From: Conexibacter sp. CPCC 206217
GTDB taxonomy: Bacteria; Actinomycetota; Thermoleophilia; Solirubrobacterales; Solirubrobacteraceae
Direction: 5' to 3'
NCBI RefSeq assembly: GCF_030646165.1
Contig: NZ_JAUTDO010000018.1
Coordinates: 1-45,537 of the forward strand
Length of the DNA: 45,537 nucleotides
Part shown: piece after piece, positions 14,877 to 22,756 of the stretch
How the letters are laid out: each line of letters begins with the position of its first letter
How positions within the stretch are numbered: the first letter of the stretch is position 1
Position numbers and translations under genes: made by a program
The notes under the pieces: generated by a model
Told to the model about the DNA's origin: nothing
The model's database searches: none
What the model saw: the letters and a program-made list of their open reading frames with translations, nothing else

Positions 14877-15548
14877 TCACGGCAGCGCGTCGAGCCACCT
14901 CCTGACGGTGGCGCCGATCGAGGCGACGTTCGTGCGCAGCGCGTGGTCGCCGGCGACCTCGACGACGGTCCGGTTCGGTGCGGCCGGCGGCATCCCGAAG
15001 CGATCTCTGATCCCCTGCACGACGAGCGTCGGCACGGTCACGGCGTCCAGTTCGTGCAGCCGGTCCGGCGGCGGCGCGGCGGCGCTCGCGCGTTGCGGCG
15101 GCTGGAGCGGAAACGCGAGGCAGAGCACGCCGATCGCGTTCGTCGCGGCGGCGGTGCGGCAGGCGACGCGGGCGCCGGAGGAGCGGCCGCCGGCGATCAG
15201 GGGGAGGGGGTGGAGGGGGCCGGCGGCGCTGCGGGCGGCGGGCGAGCCGGCCGCGCTCGGGCCGCGAGCGGCCCCGCCGGCCGGCGCGAACAGCTGCTCC
15301 ACGACCGCGATCCATGCCGCGTCGAGCTGTCCGGCCGGGGCGGCGGAGCGGCGGCCGGCGACGCGGTAGGGCTGCTCGATCAGCGCGACGCTGACGCCGC
15401 TCGCCTGCGCGGCCGCGGTCGCCGCGACGAGGTCGGGCGCGGTGACGCCGCCGCCCGCGCCATGGCCGAGCACGAGCGCCGCACGCGGCTCGTCCGCGAG
15501 GTGGAGGTGGGCGCGGGCCGGTCCGTGCGGGGTGTCCAGTTCGAGCAC
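14877..15548 (-). CDS. Alpha/beta hydrolase of the KANL3/Tex30-like type
   Basis: 223 residues from GTG 15548, with GGGAGG eight bases upstream deciding the start. The strand-turn ALVLGHGAGGGV is the oxyanion loop. The nucleophile elbow is GRSSG with Ser123, followed by ARVACRTA. The acid is probably the Asp in RDRFG and the His lies in GDHAL near the C-terminus, so the triad is complete. Substrates of this family are poorly known. An Ala/Gly-rich insertion around residues 88-112 looks disordered. The gene ends about 20 bp from the MMPL remnant. Confidence 0.85.
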   Translation of the reverse strand: MLELDTPHGPARAHLHLADEPRAALVLGHGAGGGVTAPDLVAATAAAQASGVSVALIEQPYRVAGRRSAAPAGQLDAAWIAVVEQLFAPAGGAARGPSAAGSPAARSAAGPLHPLPLIAGGRSSGARVACRTAAATNAIGVLCLAFPLQPPQRASAAAPPPDRLHELDAVTVPTLVVQGIRDRFGMPPAAPNRTVVEVAGDHALRTNVASIGATVRRWLDALP

Positions 15549-15633
15549 CCGCCGATCCTCCCACGCACGCCGGTCCGAGGGGAGGACCGACGGTCTGCTG
15601 CCGTAGAGCGGTAGTAAACTTTCGCTCCTCGTC

Positions 15634-15942
15634 ATGGCCGAACCTGAGACGGAAGGTGGCGCGGTGCCGCAGTTCAGAGTCGCGATGTACACGCTCGAGG
15701 GCGGGATCCCGCTGGAGCAGGCGCTGGGCGACCTGCAGAGCGCGCTCGGCGAGGGCCGCGTCGGGCGCCCCGACGACAACGGCATCCTCGAGGTGACGGT
15801 CGACGCGCCGTCGTTCGACGACGCCCTCACGAAGGTCTGGGACGGCGTCGCCGCCGCCGGTGCCGACGACCAGCTCGCCTTCGCCGAGCACCCGGACCTG
15901 CCCGAGCACTGGCGCGCCAGAGCGGGCCCGCGGCCGAGCTGA
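15634..15942 (+). CDS. Hypothetical protein, about 100 residues
   Basis: 102 residues from ATG 15634, or 92 from GTG 15664, which has the better ribosome binding site (GGAAGGTGG). The body looks like a small mixed alpha/beta fold: a strand FRVAMYTLEGG, a helix LEQALGDLQSALGEG, a strand GILEVTVDAPS, a helix FDDALTKVWDGVAAAG. No family recognised. It is divergent from the hydrolase gene. Confidence 0.68.
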   Translation: MAEPETEGGAVPQFRVAMYTLEGGIPLEQALGDLQSALGEGRVGRPDDNGILEVTVDAPSFDDALTKVWDGVAAAGADDQLAFAEHPDLPEHWRARAGPRPS

Positions 15943-16028
15943 CTGCCGGCCAGCCGGCCGCTCCCACCGGTCGGTCGCCGGGCACGCTCGCGCGGCGCAG
16001 CGGCGCAGCGGCGGGCGGCGGGCGGCGC

Positions 16029-16817
16029 TCAGACCGTCTTGATCAGCCCGCCGTCGATCACGTAGTTGGCGCCGGTCACGTTCGCCGTGCGCGCGGAGGC
16101 GAGCATCACGACCAGCGTCGCGACCTCTTCCGGAGTGGTGAAGCGGCCGGTGGCGAAGCCGCCGATGCCGGCGATCACGCGCTCGCGGGCGGTGTCGGCG
16201 TCGACGCCGGTCGCGGCCGCGACCGTCTCCGCGACGCCGTGCTCGCCGAGCCACAGGTCGGTCGCGACGGGGCCGGGGGAGACGCAGTTGACGTGGATCC
16301 CTCTCGCCCCGAACTCCTGCGCCAGCGACTTGCTGAGGTTGACGAGCGCCGCCTTCGCGGCGCCGTAGTCGATCGTGCCGGCGTCCGGCTGGAAGAAGGC
16401 GTTGACGGAGGCGACGTTGACGATCGCGCCGCCGCCGTTGTCGACCATCGCCGGGATCGCGGCGCGGATCGTCCGCAGCGCGATGAAGAAGTTCATCTGC
16501 AGCGCCCATTCGAACTCGGCGTCGCTGGTGCCGAGGAACCCGTCGAGGCGCATCCGCACGGCGCCGACGTTGTTGACGAGCACGTCCACGCGGCCGTGCT
16601 CGTCGAGCGCGCGCTGGACGAGCTGTGCGGGAGCGTCAGGCGCCGCGAGGTCGAGCGCGACGGGCGTCACGCGCTCGATCCCCGTGAGCGTGTCGGTCGA
16701 GCGCGAGCCGGCGACGACGAGCGCGCCCTCGTCGGCGAGCCCGCGGACGATTGCGAGCCCGATTCCCTTCCCGGCGCCGGTCACGATCGCGACCTTGCCG
16801 TTCAGCTCCAGGTCCAT
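16029..16817 (-). CDS. Short-chain dehydrogenase/reductase (SDR)
   Basis: 262 residues from ATG 16817, with GAGGGAGC just upstream. The Rossmann motif is TGAGKGIG near residue 14; NNVGAV is the usual NNAG-like segment; the active Ser sits in NVASVNAF; the Tyr-x3-Lys is in DYGAAKAAL; and the C-terminal NYVIDGGLIKTV closes the fold. It is an NAD(P)-dependent oxidoreductase of FabG-like type; the substrate is unknown. It resembles the SDR at 5676-6476 (both have EIVK/ERVI-x-IGG loops) and may be a paralogue. Confidence 0.92.
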   Translation of the reverse strand: MDLELNGKVAIVTGAGKGIGLAIVRGLADEGALVVAGSRSTDTLTGIERVTPVALDLAAPDAPAQLVQRALDEHGRVDVLVNNVGAVRMRLDGFLGTSDAEFEWALQMNFFIALRTIRAAIPAMVDNGGGAIVNVASVNAFFQPDAGTIDYGAAKAALVNLSKSLAQEFGARGIHVNCVSPGPVATDLWLGEHGVAETVAAATGVDADTARERVIAGIGGFATGRFTTPEEVATLVVMLASARTANVTGANYVIDGGLIKTV

Positions 16818-16913
16818 GTTGCTCCCTCGGGTTCGGATGGGCGTCGAGCGTACTGCGCGATGAGTTCGGGGCCCAGGCCCGGTCCTGACATCCATGTGGA
16901 TTAAGGTGCCGGC

Positions 16914-19013
16914 GTGACCGAAGACGTGGAGCAGGAGGCGCGGGAGCTGGCCGCGCAGGTGGAGCACCATCGGGCGCTGTACGCGCGCGGGGTGCCGGAG
17001 CTGGTCGACGCGGACTACGACGCGCTCGAGGAGCGGCTGCGGGCGCTGCTCGCCGAGCACCCCGAGGTGGGCCTCGACGACAACCCGCTCGACCGCCCCT
17101 GGTCGCCGCAGCTGGTGCCCGGCCAGACGATCCACCACAGCCGTCCGATGCTGTCGCTGGAGAAGGCGACCGCCGACGAGCAGCTCGACGCGTTCTGCGC
17201 CCGCTTCCCCGGCCAGGCCTTTCGCGTGATGCCGAAGCTCGACGGGATCAGCTTGGCGATCGCCTTCCAGGATGGCGAACTGGAATACGTCGCCACGCGC
17301 GGCGACGGGCGCGACGGCGAGCGCGTGACGGAGAAGGCGCGCCACGTCGTGCTGGGTCTGCCGCTGACCGTGCCGGCGCAGGGGCGCGTCGAGGTCCGCG
17401 GCGAGGCTGTGATGCTGAACTCGGTCTGGGTGGCCTATAACGACACGCACCCCGACAGACCGCTGACGAATCCGCGCAACGCCGCGGCTGGGACGCTCGT
17501 GCACAAGTCCCCGCAGGCGTGCGTGGCGGAAGGGCGCACGCTGCGCTTCTTCGCGTTCGACCTCGTCGAGGAGACGGCTGAGAGCGCGCCGCCGGCGCCG
17601 GGCGCGGCCGCCGGCGCCACGTCATCCGCGGCGCAGGCGGGCGCGGCGGCTGCGGCGCCGGCGCCCGTCGTCACCGACGTCTTCGACCGCATGAGCGCGC
17701 TCGGCTTCGACGTCCCGGACCTCTTCCCGGCGGCCGACGGCGGCGGCGTGCGCGGGGCGATCGCGGTGATCGCCGCGCGCCGGCCGAGATACGACTTCGG
17801 GATCGACGGCGCGGTCGTGCGGCTGGCGTCGCCGCGCGCGTTCGCCGCCGCGGGCGCGTCGGCGAACGCCCCGCGCGGCGCGATCGCGTGGAAGTACCCG
17901 GCGCAGGAGCGCACGACGAGACTGCTGGAGGTGACCTGGCCGGTCGGCAAGATCGGCCGCGTCGTCCCGCGCGCGCAGGTCGAGCCGGTCTTCGTCGGCG
18001 GCACGACCGTCACGTACGCCTCGCTGCACAATCCGCGGCTCGTGCGAGAGCGCGACATCCGTGTCGGCGACACCGTCCGGATCATGCGCCGCGGCGACGT
18101 GATCCCGTTCATCGCCGGCTCGGTGCCGGAGCAGCGCACCGGCGACGAGCTGCCGATCGAGCTGCCGACGCACTGCCCGTCATGCGGCACGCCGCTGGTC
18201 GTGAAGGGGACCGGCGAGGAGCTGTGGTGCGAGAACCTGCAGTGTCCCGCGCAGGCGGTGCGGCGGCTGATCCACTGGTCCTCGCGCCACGCCTCCGACA
18301 TGGAGGGCGTCGGCACGACCTGGATCGAGAAGCTCGCCGAGGACGGCGTGCTGGAGCGCCCGTCGGACTTCTATGCGCTGACGGCGGAGCGGCTGATCGA
18401 CTACGAGCGGATGGGCGACACCTCGGCCGCCGCGTTCGTCGCCGGGATCGACCGCTCACGCGGGCTCGGGCTGCGGCGCGCGCTGATCGGCCTCGCGATC
18501 CCGATGGCGTCGGAGGGCGTCGCCAAGCGGCTCTGCCTTGCCGGCTTCGAGCGCATCGAGCAGATCGCCGACGCGACGGTCGAGCAGCTGGAGGCGATCC
18601 GCGACATCGGCCCGAAGGTCGCGCAGTCGCTGGTGGCGTACTTCGCGCGCGAGGAGGTGCGGACCGAGCTGGCGGCGCTGCGCGCGGCCGGCGTCGACCT
18701 CGACGTGCGCGACGAGGACCGCCCGGTCGACGTCGCCGAGGCGGCTGAGACGCCGCTGAAGGGCTCGACGGTCGTCGTGACCGGCGCCTTCTCCGACCCC
18801 GACAACGGCGCGAAGGTCGCCCGCCCGGCGGTCGTGCGACTGCTGGAGCAGGCGGGCGCGACGAGCGCCTCCTCGGTCAGCGCCGCGACGACGTTCCTGA
18901 TCGCCGGCGCCGACGTCGGCGCCTCGAAGACGGCGAGAGCGGAGAGACTCGGCGTCCAGGTCGTCGACCAGGCGCAGGCGTGGGCGTGGCTCGACGCGGC
19001 GGGGGTGCGCTGA
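16914..19013 (+). CDS. ligA: NAD+-dependent DNA ligase, divergent LigA
   Basis: 699 residues from GTG 16914. It seals nicks in duplex DNA using NAD+. The Ia domain (1-70) keeps the YARGVPELVDADYDAL NMN-binding helix pair. The adenylated Lys is K108 in PKLDGIS. The OB fold follows around 325-410 (AWKYPAQERTTRLLEV, GDVIPF). A Cys4 zinc site lies at C421, C424, C439 and C444, then helix-hairpin-helix repeats (IRDIGPKVAQSL) and a BRCT domain (about 625-699, GSTVVVTGAFSDPDNG). Several normally strict segments differ: no GAPP-like loop before MLSLEKA, KLDGIS for KxDGxA, and NSVWVAYNDTHP in place of the usual F-x2-LN segment. An Ala/Pro-rich insertion spans about 220-252. It may be a second, specialised ligase. 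Confidence 0.92.
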   Translation: MTEDVEQEARELAAQVEHHRALYARGVPELVDADYDALEERLRALLAEHPEVGLDDNPLDRPWSPQLVPGQTIHHSRPMLSLEKATADEQLDAFCARFPGQAFRVMPKLDGISLAIAFQDGELEYVATRGDGRDGERVTEKARHVVLGLPLTVPAQGRVEVRGEAVMLNSVWVAYNDTHPDRPLTNPRNAAAGTLVHKSPQACVAEGRTLRFFAFDLVEETAESAPPAPGAAAGATSSAAQAGAAAAAPAPVVTDVFDRMSALGFDVPDLFPAADGGGVRGAIAVIAARRPRYDFGIDGAVVRLASPRAFAAAGASANAPRGAIAWKYPAQERTTRLLEVTWPVGKIGRVVPRAQVEPVFVGGTTVTYASLHNPRLVRERDIRVGDTVRIMRRGDVIPFIAGSVPEQRTGDELPIELPTHCPSCGTPLVVKGTGEELWCENLQCPAQAVRRLIHWSSRHASDMEGVGTTWIEKLAEDGVLERPSDFYALTAERLIDYERMGDTSAAAFVAGIDRSRGLGLRRALIGLAIPMASEGVAKRLCLAGFERIEQIADATVEQLEAIRDIGPKVAQSLVAYFAREEVRTELAALRAAGVDLDVRDEDRPVDVAEAAETPLKGSTVVVTGAFSDPDNGAKVARPAVVRLLEQAGATSASSVSAATTFLIAGADVGASKTARAERLGVQVVDQAQAWAWLDAAGVR

Positions 19014-19055
19014 GGCGTGCTCGCCGCGGCGGCTCGCGCGCCGGCCGCCCCGCAC

Positions 19056-19466
19056 TCAGTCGCTCAGCCCACTGGCGTCCGACGGCACGTCGACGGCGTG
19101 CTCGCGCAGGGCGATCAGCGGGACGATCTCCAGCGCGCGTTCGTGCGTCGAGGCGAGCACGACGAACGCGGCGGCGCCGTCGGCGTGGGCGCGCAGCCAG
19201 TTGGCGGCCGTGACGCACCAGCGGTCGCCGGGCCTGAGGCCGGGGAAGCGGTAGGCCGGGACGGGCGTCGTGAGGTCGTTGCCGATCGCTCTCTGGTGCG
19301 ACAGGAACTCCTCGGTCACGACCGCGCAGATCGTGTGGCTGCCGCCGTCCGCGGGGCCGGTGCTGCAGCAGCCGTCGCGGAAGAAGCCGGTCATCGGATC
19401 GGTCCCGCACGGCTCCAGCTCGCCACCGAGCACGTTGCGCTCGCTCACTCCGCTTCGCTCGCTCAC
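19056..19466 (-). CDS. DUF2237 family protein
   Basis: Up to 136 residues. NVLGGELEPCGTDPMTGFFR, DGCC, and FPGLRPGDRWCVTAANW with THERALEIVPL are the conserved blocks of DUF2237, a cysteine-rich cytosolic family of unknown function common in bacteria. Cys residues at CGTDP, DGCC and DRWC are family-conserved and could bind metal. The start is uncertain: GTGAGCGAGCG occurs twice near the 5' end, and the second GTG (preceded by GGA) would give a protein starting just before the NVLGGE block. Confidence 0.85.
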   Translation of the reverse strand: MSERSGVSERNVLGGELEPCGTDPMTGFFRDGCCSTGPADGGSHTICAVVTEEFLSHQRAIGNDLTTPVPAYRFPGLRPGDRWCVTAANWLRAHADGAAAFVVLASTHERALEIVPLIALREHAVDVPSDASGLSD

Positions 19467-19509
19467 GCGCTGAAGTATCCAGCACGCGCGAGAGGGCGCC
19501 CGCGCCGAC

Positions 19510-20187
19510 TCATCCCACCAGCCGGTGCAGCGGCGTCCGCGCGCGCTTGCCGGCCGGCTCGATCAGCTCCATCAGGCGCAGGCAGTAGACGGTCCGCTGC
19601 GCGAGCACGGTCGGGCAGCCGAACAGCGCGCCCAGCTCGCGCGTGCTGAACGGCTCGTCCGGCAGCGTCGGCAGCGCGGCCAGCACGTCGGCGGGCGTTC
19701 TCATCTCTATGCGGTCGATCACCTCGACCAGCCGGCGCTCGCCCGGATCGCGCGTGCGGCGCCGCACGCGGACCGGCTCGGGGCCGCGGATGTGGTCCTC
19801 GCGGCCGAGCAGCACCTCCAGCGTCAGGTTCGGGTGCGCCAGCAGCGACGGGAACGTGACGAGCTTGTCGAACAGCTCGACGACCGTCGAGCGGCGCGGC
19901 GATCTGCGCGCCGAGAGCACCTCGCCGTCGGCGTCGACGCGCACGATCCGCCGCTCCGCCGCGACAGGGTGGACGATTCGCATGCGATGGTCGTCCAGCA
20001 GCGCGTCGAGCTTCGCTGTCAGGCCCCCGAAGCCGCCCGTCTGCACCTCGACCAACTCGCCGTCGGCGCGCACGAGGTCGATCACGAAGCGGCCGACGGG
20101 CACCTCCAGGCGGTCGCCGGGTTGCACGAGCGCCGTCTTCACCGCCGCGTGCAGGGGCCCTTCCCTCAGCACTCCGATGCCCGCCAT
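19510..20187 (-). CDS. PD-(D/E)XK-like protein with C-terminal winged-helix-like part
   Basis: 225 residues from ATG 20187. The core VGRFVIDLVRADGELVEVQT (about residues 26-45) has the beta-hairpin shape of PD-(D/E)XK folds, with Asp in VIDLV and Glu in EVQ; the usual Lys is replaced by Gln, so activity is uncertain. A Leu-rich segment follows (KLDALLDDHRMRIVHPV). The C-terminal 70 residues (FSTRELGALFGCPTVLAQRT, LRLMELIE) look like a DNA-binding winged helix. An inferred role is in nucleic-acid processing. No named family recognised. Confidence 0.68.
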   Translation of the reverse strand: MAGIGVLREGPLHAAVKTALVQPGDRLEVPVGRFVIDLVRADGELVEVQTGGFGGLTAKLDALLDDHRMRIVHPVAAERRIVRVDADGEVLSARRSPRRSTVVELFDKLVTFPSLLAHPNLTLEVLLGREDHIRGPEPVRVRRRTRDPGERRLVEVIDRIEMRTPADVLAALPTLPDEPFSTRELGALFGCPTVLAQRTVYCLRLMELIEPAGKRARTPLHRLVG

Positions 20188-20261
20188 CGCCGGCCAGGGT
20201 AGCTGGGCGGCGGCGATCGCGGCGGGCGCGACCGCCGCGCTGTCGTTGAACGCGCGCGGCG

Positions 20262-20816
20262 CTACCTCTCCGGCGGTCCGACGGCTCCCGCCGGCGCTGG
20301 CTCCGCTGTTCCCGTCGCGCCCGCTGGTACCGGCTCCTGCGGCGCGCGTGCCGGCCGGGTGAACCAGGCGACGATCAGCAGGCCGACGATCCCGACGGTG
20401 ATCGCCTGGTCGGCGAGGTTGGCGGGTCCGCTGTCGCGGAAGACGATGAAGTCGGTCACCGCTCCGGTGCGCACGCGGTCGAGCAGGTTGCCGAGTCCGC
20501 CGCCGAGCAGCAGGCCGGCGGGCAGCCACAGCAGCTTGCGCGGCCCGAGCGAGCGGACGAGCAGCAGCAGCCCGACGAGCGACGCGGTCGTGAGCGCGAC
20601 GATCGCGGCCGTCGGCGCGTCCGCCAGGTGCCCGCCCGCGATGCCGGGGTTGCGGTAGTGGACGAACCGCAGCAGACCGTCGATCACCGGCACGCTCTCG
20701 CCCTGGCCGATCGTCCGCACGACGATCGCCTTGGAGATCTGGTCGATCGCGATCACGACGAGCGCGGTCAGCGCCAGGCAGCGGGCGAAGCGGGTGGTCG
20801 CGGACGGCCTGGTCAC
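20262..20816 (-). CDS. lspA: Signal peptidase II (prolipoprotein signal peptidase)
   Basis: 184 residues from GTG 20816. It cleaves the signal peptide of diacylglyceryl-modified prolipoproteins in the cytoplasmic membrane. Four hydrophobic helices are visible. Conserved blocks are DQISKAIVV, HYRNPGIAGG (usually NxGxAF), GGGLGNLLDRVRTGAVTDFI and ANLADQAI. D113 and D136 are the catalytic aspartyl pair. The NPGIAGG variant is off-consensus but in the right place. A Pro/Ala-rich C-terminal tail (from about 153) is extra to the core. Confidence 0.93.
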   Translation of the reverse strand: MTRPSATTRFARCLALTALVVIAIDQISKAIVVRTIGQGESVPVIDGLLRFVHYRNPGIAGGHLADAPTAAIVALTTASLVGLLLLVRSLGPRKLLWLPAGLLLGGGLGNLLDRVRTGAVTDFIVFRDSGPANLADQAITVGIVGLLIVAWFTRPARAPQEPVPAGATGTAEPAPAGAVGPPER

Positions 20817-20902
20817 CGTGACAAAGAGTAGGGGAGCGGCCTTGACTTCAAGTGCGCTTGAAGACGGATGATGGCTCGATCACCGAGCGTCAGGAGATGA
20901 CC

Positions 20903-21244
20903 ATGGCCAGCACGACCGCAAGCGCGAGAGAGCAGATCACCGACGAGGTCACGACGTGGCCGGGCGTCACGACCGCCGGCCCGGGCGAGCGCGGCGAGTT
21001 CTCGTTCATGCTCGGCCGCCACGAGATCGGCCATCTGCACGGCAGCCACGTCGCGCACTTCGCCTTCCAGCGCCAGCTCGGCAGCGAGCTGCGCGCCGCC
21101 GGCCGCGTCGTCGCGCACCCGATCACCGACGCCCCCGGCCTCGGGGCGCGCCGGATCGACGGCCCCGAGGACGTGCGCGAGGTGATCGCGCTGCTGCGCC
21201 TGAACTACGAGCGCCTGCTGGGGCGCTACGGGCTGCCGGACTGA
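20903..21244 (+). CDS. DUF5519 (luciferase-like domain) family protein
   Basis: 113 residues from ATG 20903, which has AGGAG six bases upstream; the earlier ATG at 20897 sits directly against it. The diagnostic block is FSFMLGRHEIGHLHGSHVA followed by HFAFQRQL and VVAHPITDAPG. This matches the DUF5519 family, which has an HLHG signature and unknown function. The C-terminal LLRLNYERLLGRYG helix is also typical. It faces lspA divergently. Confidence 0.82.
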   Translation: MASTTASAREQITDEVTTWPGVTTAGPGERGEFSFMLGRHEIGHLHGSHVAHFAFQRQLGSELRAAGRVVAHPITDAPGLGARRIDGPEDVREVIALLRLNYERLLGRYGLPD

Positions 21245-21252
21245 GCGACGGC

Positions 21253-22176
21253 TCACGCCGGAACGATCACCAGCTTGCCGGTGAGGTGGCCGGCCTCCGA
21301 GGCGCGCAGGGCGTCGGCGACGCCGGCGAGCGGGTAGGTCTGGGCGATCGGTATGTCGAGCTTGCCGGCCTCGACCAGCGGCAGCAGTTCGCGCAGCGCC
21401 CGCGGCGTGTCGGCGCCGCCGCCGCCGACGTGGACGCGCACGCCGAGCCCGGGCGCCTCGGCGAAGCCGGCGATCGAGAGGATCCGCTCGGGACCGCCGG
21501 CCAGTTCGACCGATGCGGCCAGCTCGCCGCGGCCGGAGGCGTCGAGGACCGCGTCGACGCCGTCGGGCGCGAGCGCGCGCACGCGCTCGACGAGTCCGTC
21601 GCCGTAGAGGACGGGCTCGGCGCCGTAGCCGTGCAGGCGCTCGTGGTTGGCCTCGCTCGCGGTCCCGATCACGCGGATTCCGCGCGCGAGCGCGAGCTGG
21701 ACCCAGATCGACCCGACGCCGCCGGCCGCCGCGTGCACGAGCAGCGTCTCGCCGGGCTTGACGTCGAGCAGCTCCAGCGTCTTGAAGGCGGTGCCGCCGA
21801 CGCCCGCGAGGCTGCCTGCGACCTCCCAGGCGACCGCGGCGGGCTTCGGCACGAGGCTCGCCGCGTCGGCGAGCGCCTCGGCGGCGAAGGCGCCCGTGAC
21901 CGTCGCGCCGAGCACCTCGTCGCCGACCGCGATCCCCTCGACGCCCTCGCCGAGTGCCTCGACGACGCCGGCGACGTCGCTGCCGAGGCCGCGCGGCTGC
22001 TCCAGCGCGGCGCCCTGTGCCATCAGTCCGCGCAGGATCTTCCAGTCGATCGGGTTGACCGACGCCGCCCGCACCGCGAGCCGGACCTGACCGGGACCCG
22101 GCGCCGGGGCGGGAAGGTCGACGACGGAGAGCTTCTCGGGGGTCCCGTACTCGCTGAACTGCACTGCCTGCGACAT
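21253..22176 (-). CDS. Quinone-oxidoreductase-like MDR family protein (zinc-free)
   Basis: 307 residues from ATG 22176, with GGGAG nine bases upstream. The N-terminal catalytic part has VRAASVNPIDWKILRG and GSDVAGVVEALGEGV. The cofactor part has LLVHAAAGGVGSIWVQLA, the AAxGGVG NADPH motif. Zinc-ligand cysteines are absent, placing it among quinone-oxidoreductase-like MDRs. It likely reduces quinones or enone-type electrophiles with NADPH. Its promoter contains a perfect 14-bp palindrome shared in core with the LLM gene, so it is probably induced by an electrophile or aromatic ligand. Confidence 0.9.
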   Translation of the reverse strand: MSQAVQFSEYGTPEKLSVVDLPAPAPGPGQVRLAVRAASVNPIDWKILRGLMAQGAALEQPRGLGSDVAGVVEALGEGVEGIAVGDEVLGATVTGAFAAEALADAASLVPKPAAVAWEVAGSLAGVGGTAFKTLELLDVKPGETLLVHAAAGGVGSIWVQLALARGIRVIGTASEANHERLHGYGAEPVLYGDGLVERVRALAPDGVDAVLDASGRGELAASVELAGGPERILSIAGFAEAPGLGVRVHVGGGGADTPRALRELLPLVEAGKLDIPIAQTYPLAGVADALRASEAGHLTGKLVIVPA

Positions 22177-22208
22177 CTGGTTCGGCTCCCTGGTGACGAC
22201 GGAGAGGA

Positions 22209-22222
22209 TGCTTGCGCAAGCA
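22209..22222. promoter_or_regulatory. Perfect 14-bp palindrome in the MDR gene promoter
   Basis: TGCTTGCGCAAGCA is its own reverse complement and lies 33 bp upstream of the MDR start, within the divergent region to the 131-residue gene. TTGCGCA-GCAAC in it recurs in the LLM oxidoreductase promoter at 25666-25677. Palindromes of the TTGC...GCAA type are typical MarR/HxlR sites. Confidence 0.65.
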
Positions 22223-22285
22223 ACTATAGGCGCAGCGTCGCGCAGCTGCTCGCTTCGGATCGCCCCACTCAGGTACGTTTCGCGC

Positions 22286-22681
22286 ATGGCCGATCCGCTC
22301 TTCCACATGGTGTGCGTCCCCGCGGCGCTCGAGTCCTCCGAGGCGTGGGCGGCCGAGCTGCTGCGCGACGGCGATCTGGCGCTGCTGATCGACGGCAGCG
22401 GCCTCGACGGCATCAACGCGATCGCCCACGCGCTCGACCAGCGCACGATCGCGCTCGTCCGCACCGAGCCCGACGCGGCCGCGCAGGACGAGACCGTGAT
22501 CGCCCACGCGGCCGCGCTGCCGCTCGTCTGGGTCGCCAAGGAGTTCAGCCCCCGCGCCCGCAGTTGGGCCCGCGACCGCGGCCCGATGACCCTCCTGATC
22601 GAGACCGACGGCGTCCTCCCCGACGAAGAGCGCCGCCGCATCGATCGCTTCGTCGCGCTGCTGGGCCGGCAGGCGGAGTAG
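22286..22681 (+). CDS. Hypothetical protein, 131 residues
   Basis: From ATG 22286. The sequence reads like a small alpha/beta protein: LFHMVCVPAALESSEAWAAE, then DLALLIDGSGLDGINAIAHA, ALVRTEPDAAA, LPLVWVAKEFS and GPMTLLIETDG, alternating strands and helices. No catalytic signature or family recognised. It is divergent from the MDR gene across the palindrome and could share its regulator. Confidence 0.65.
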   Translation: MADPLFHMVCVPAALESSEAWAAELLRDGDLALLIDGSGLDGINAIAHALDQRTIALVRTEPDAAAQDETVIAHAAALPLVWVAKEFSPRARSWARDRGPMTLLIETDGVLPDEERRRIDRFVALLGRQAE

Positions 22682-22756
22682 TCCGCGGCGAGGCGAACCT
22701 GCCCGCGCCTCGGGAAACTGCTGCATAGAGCGGTGAATCACGGTTAGAGTGCGCAC

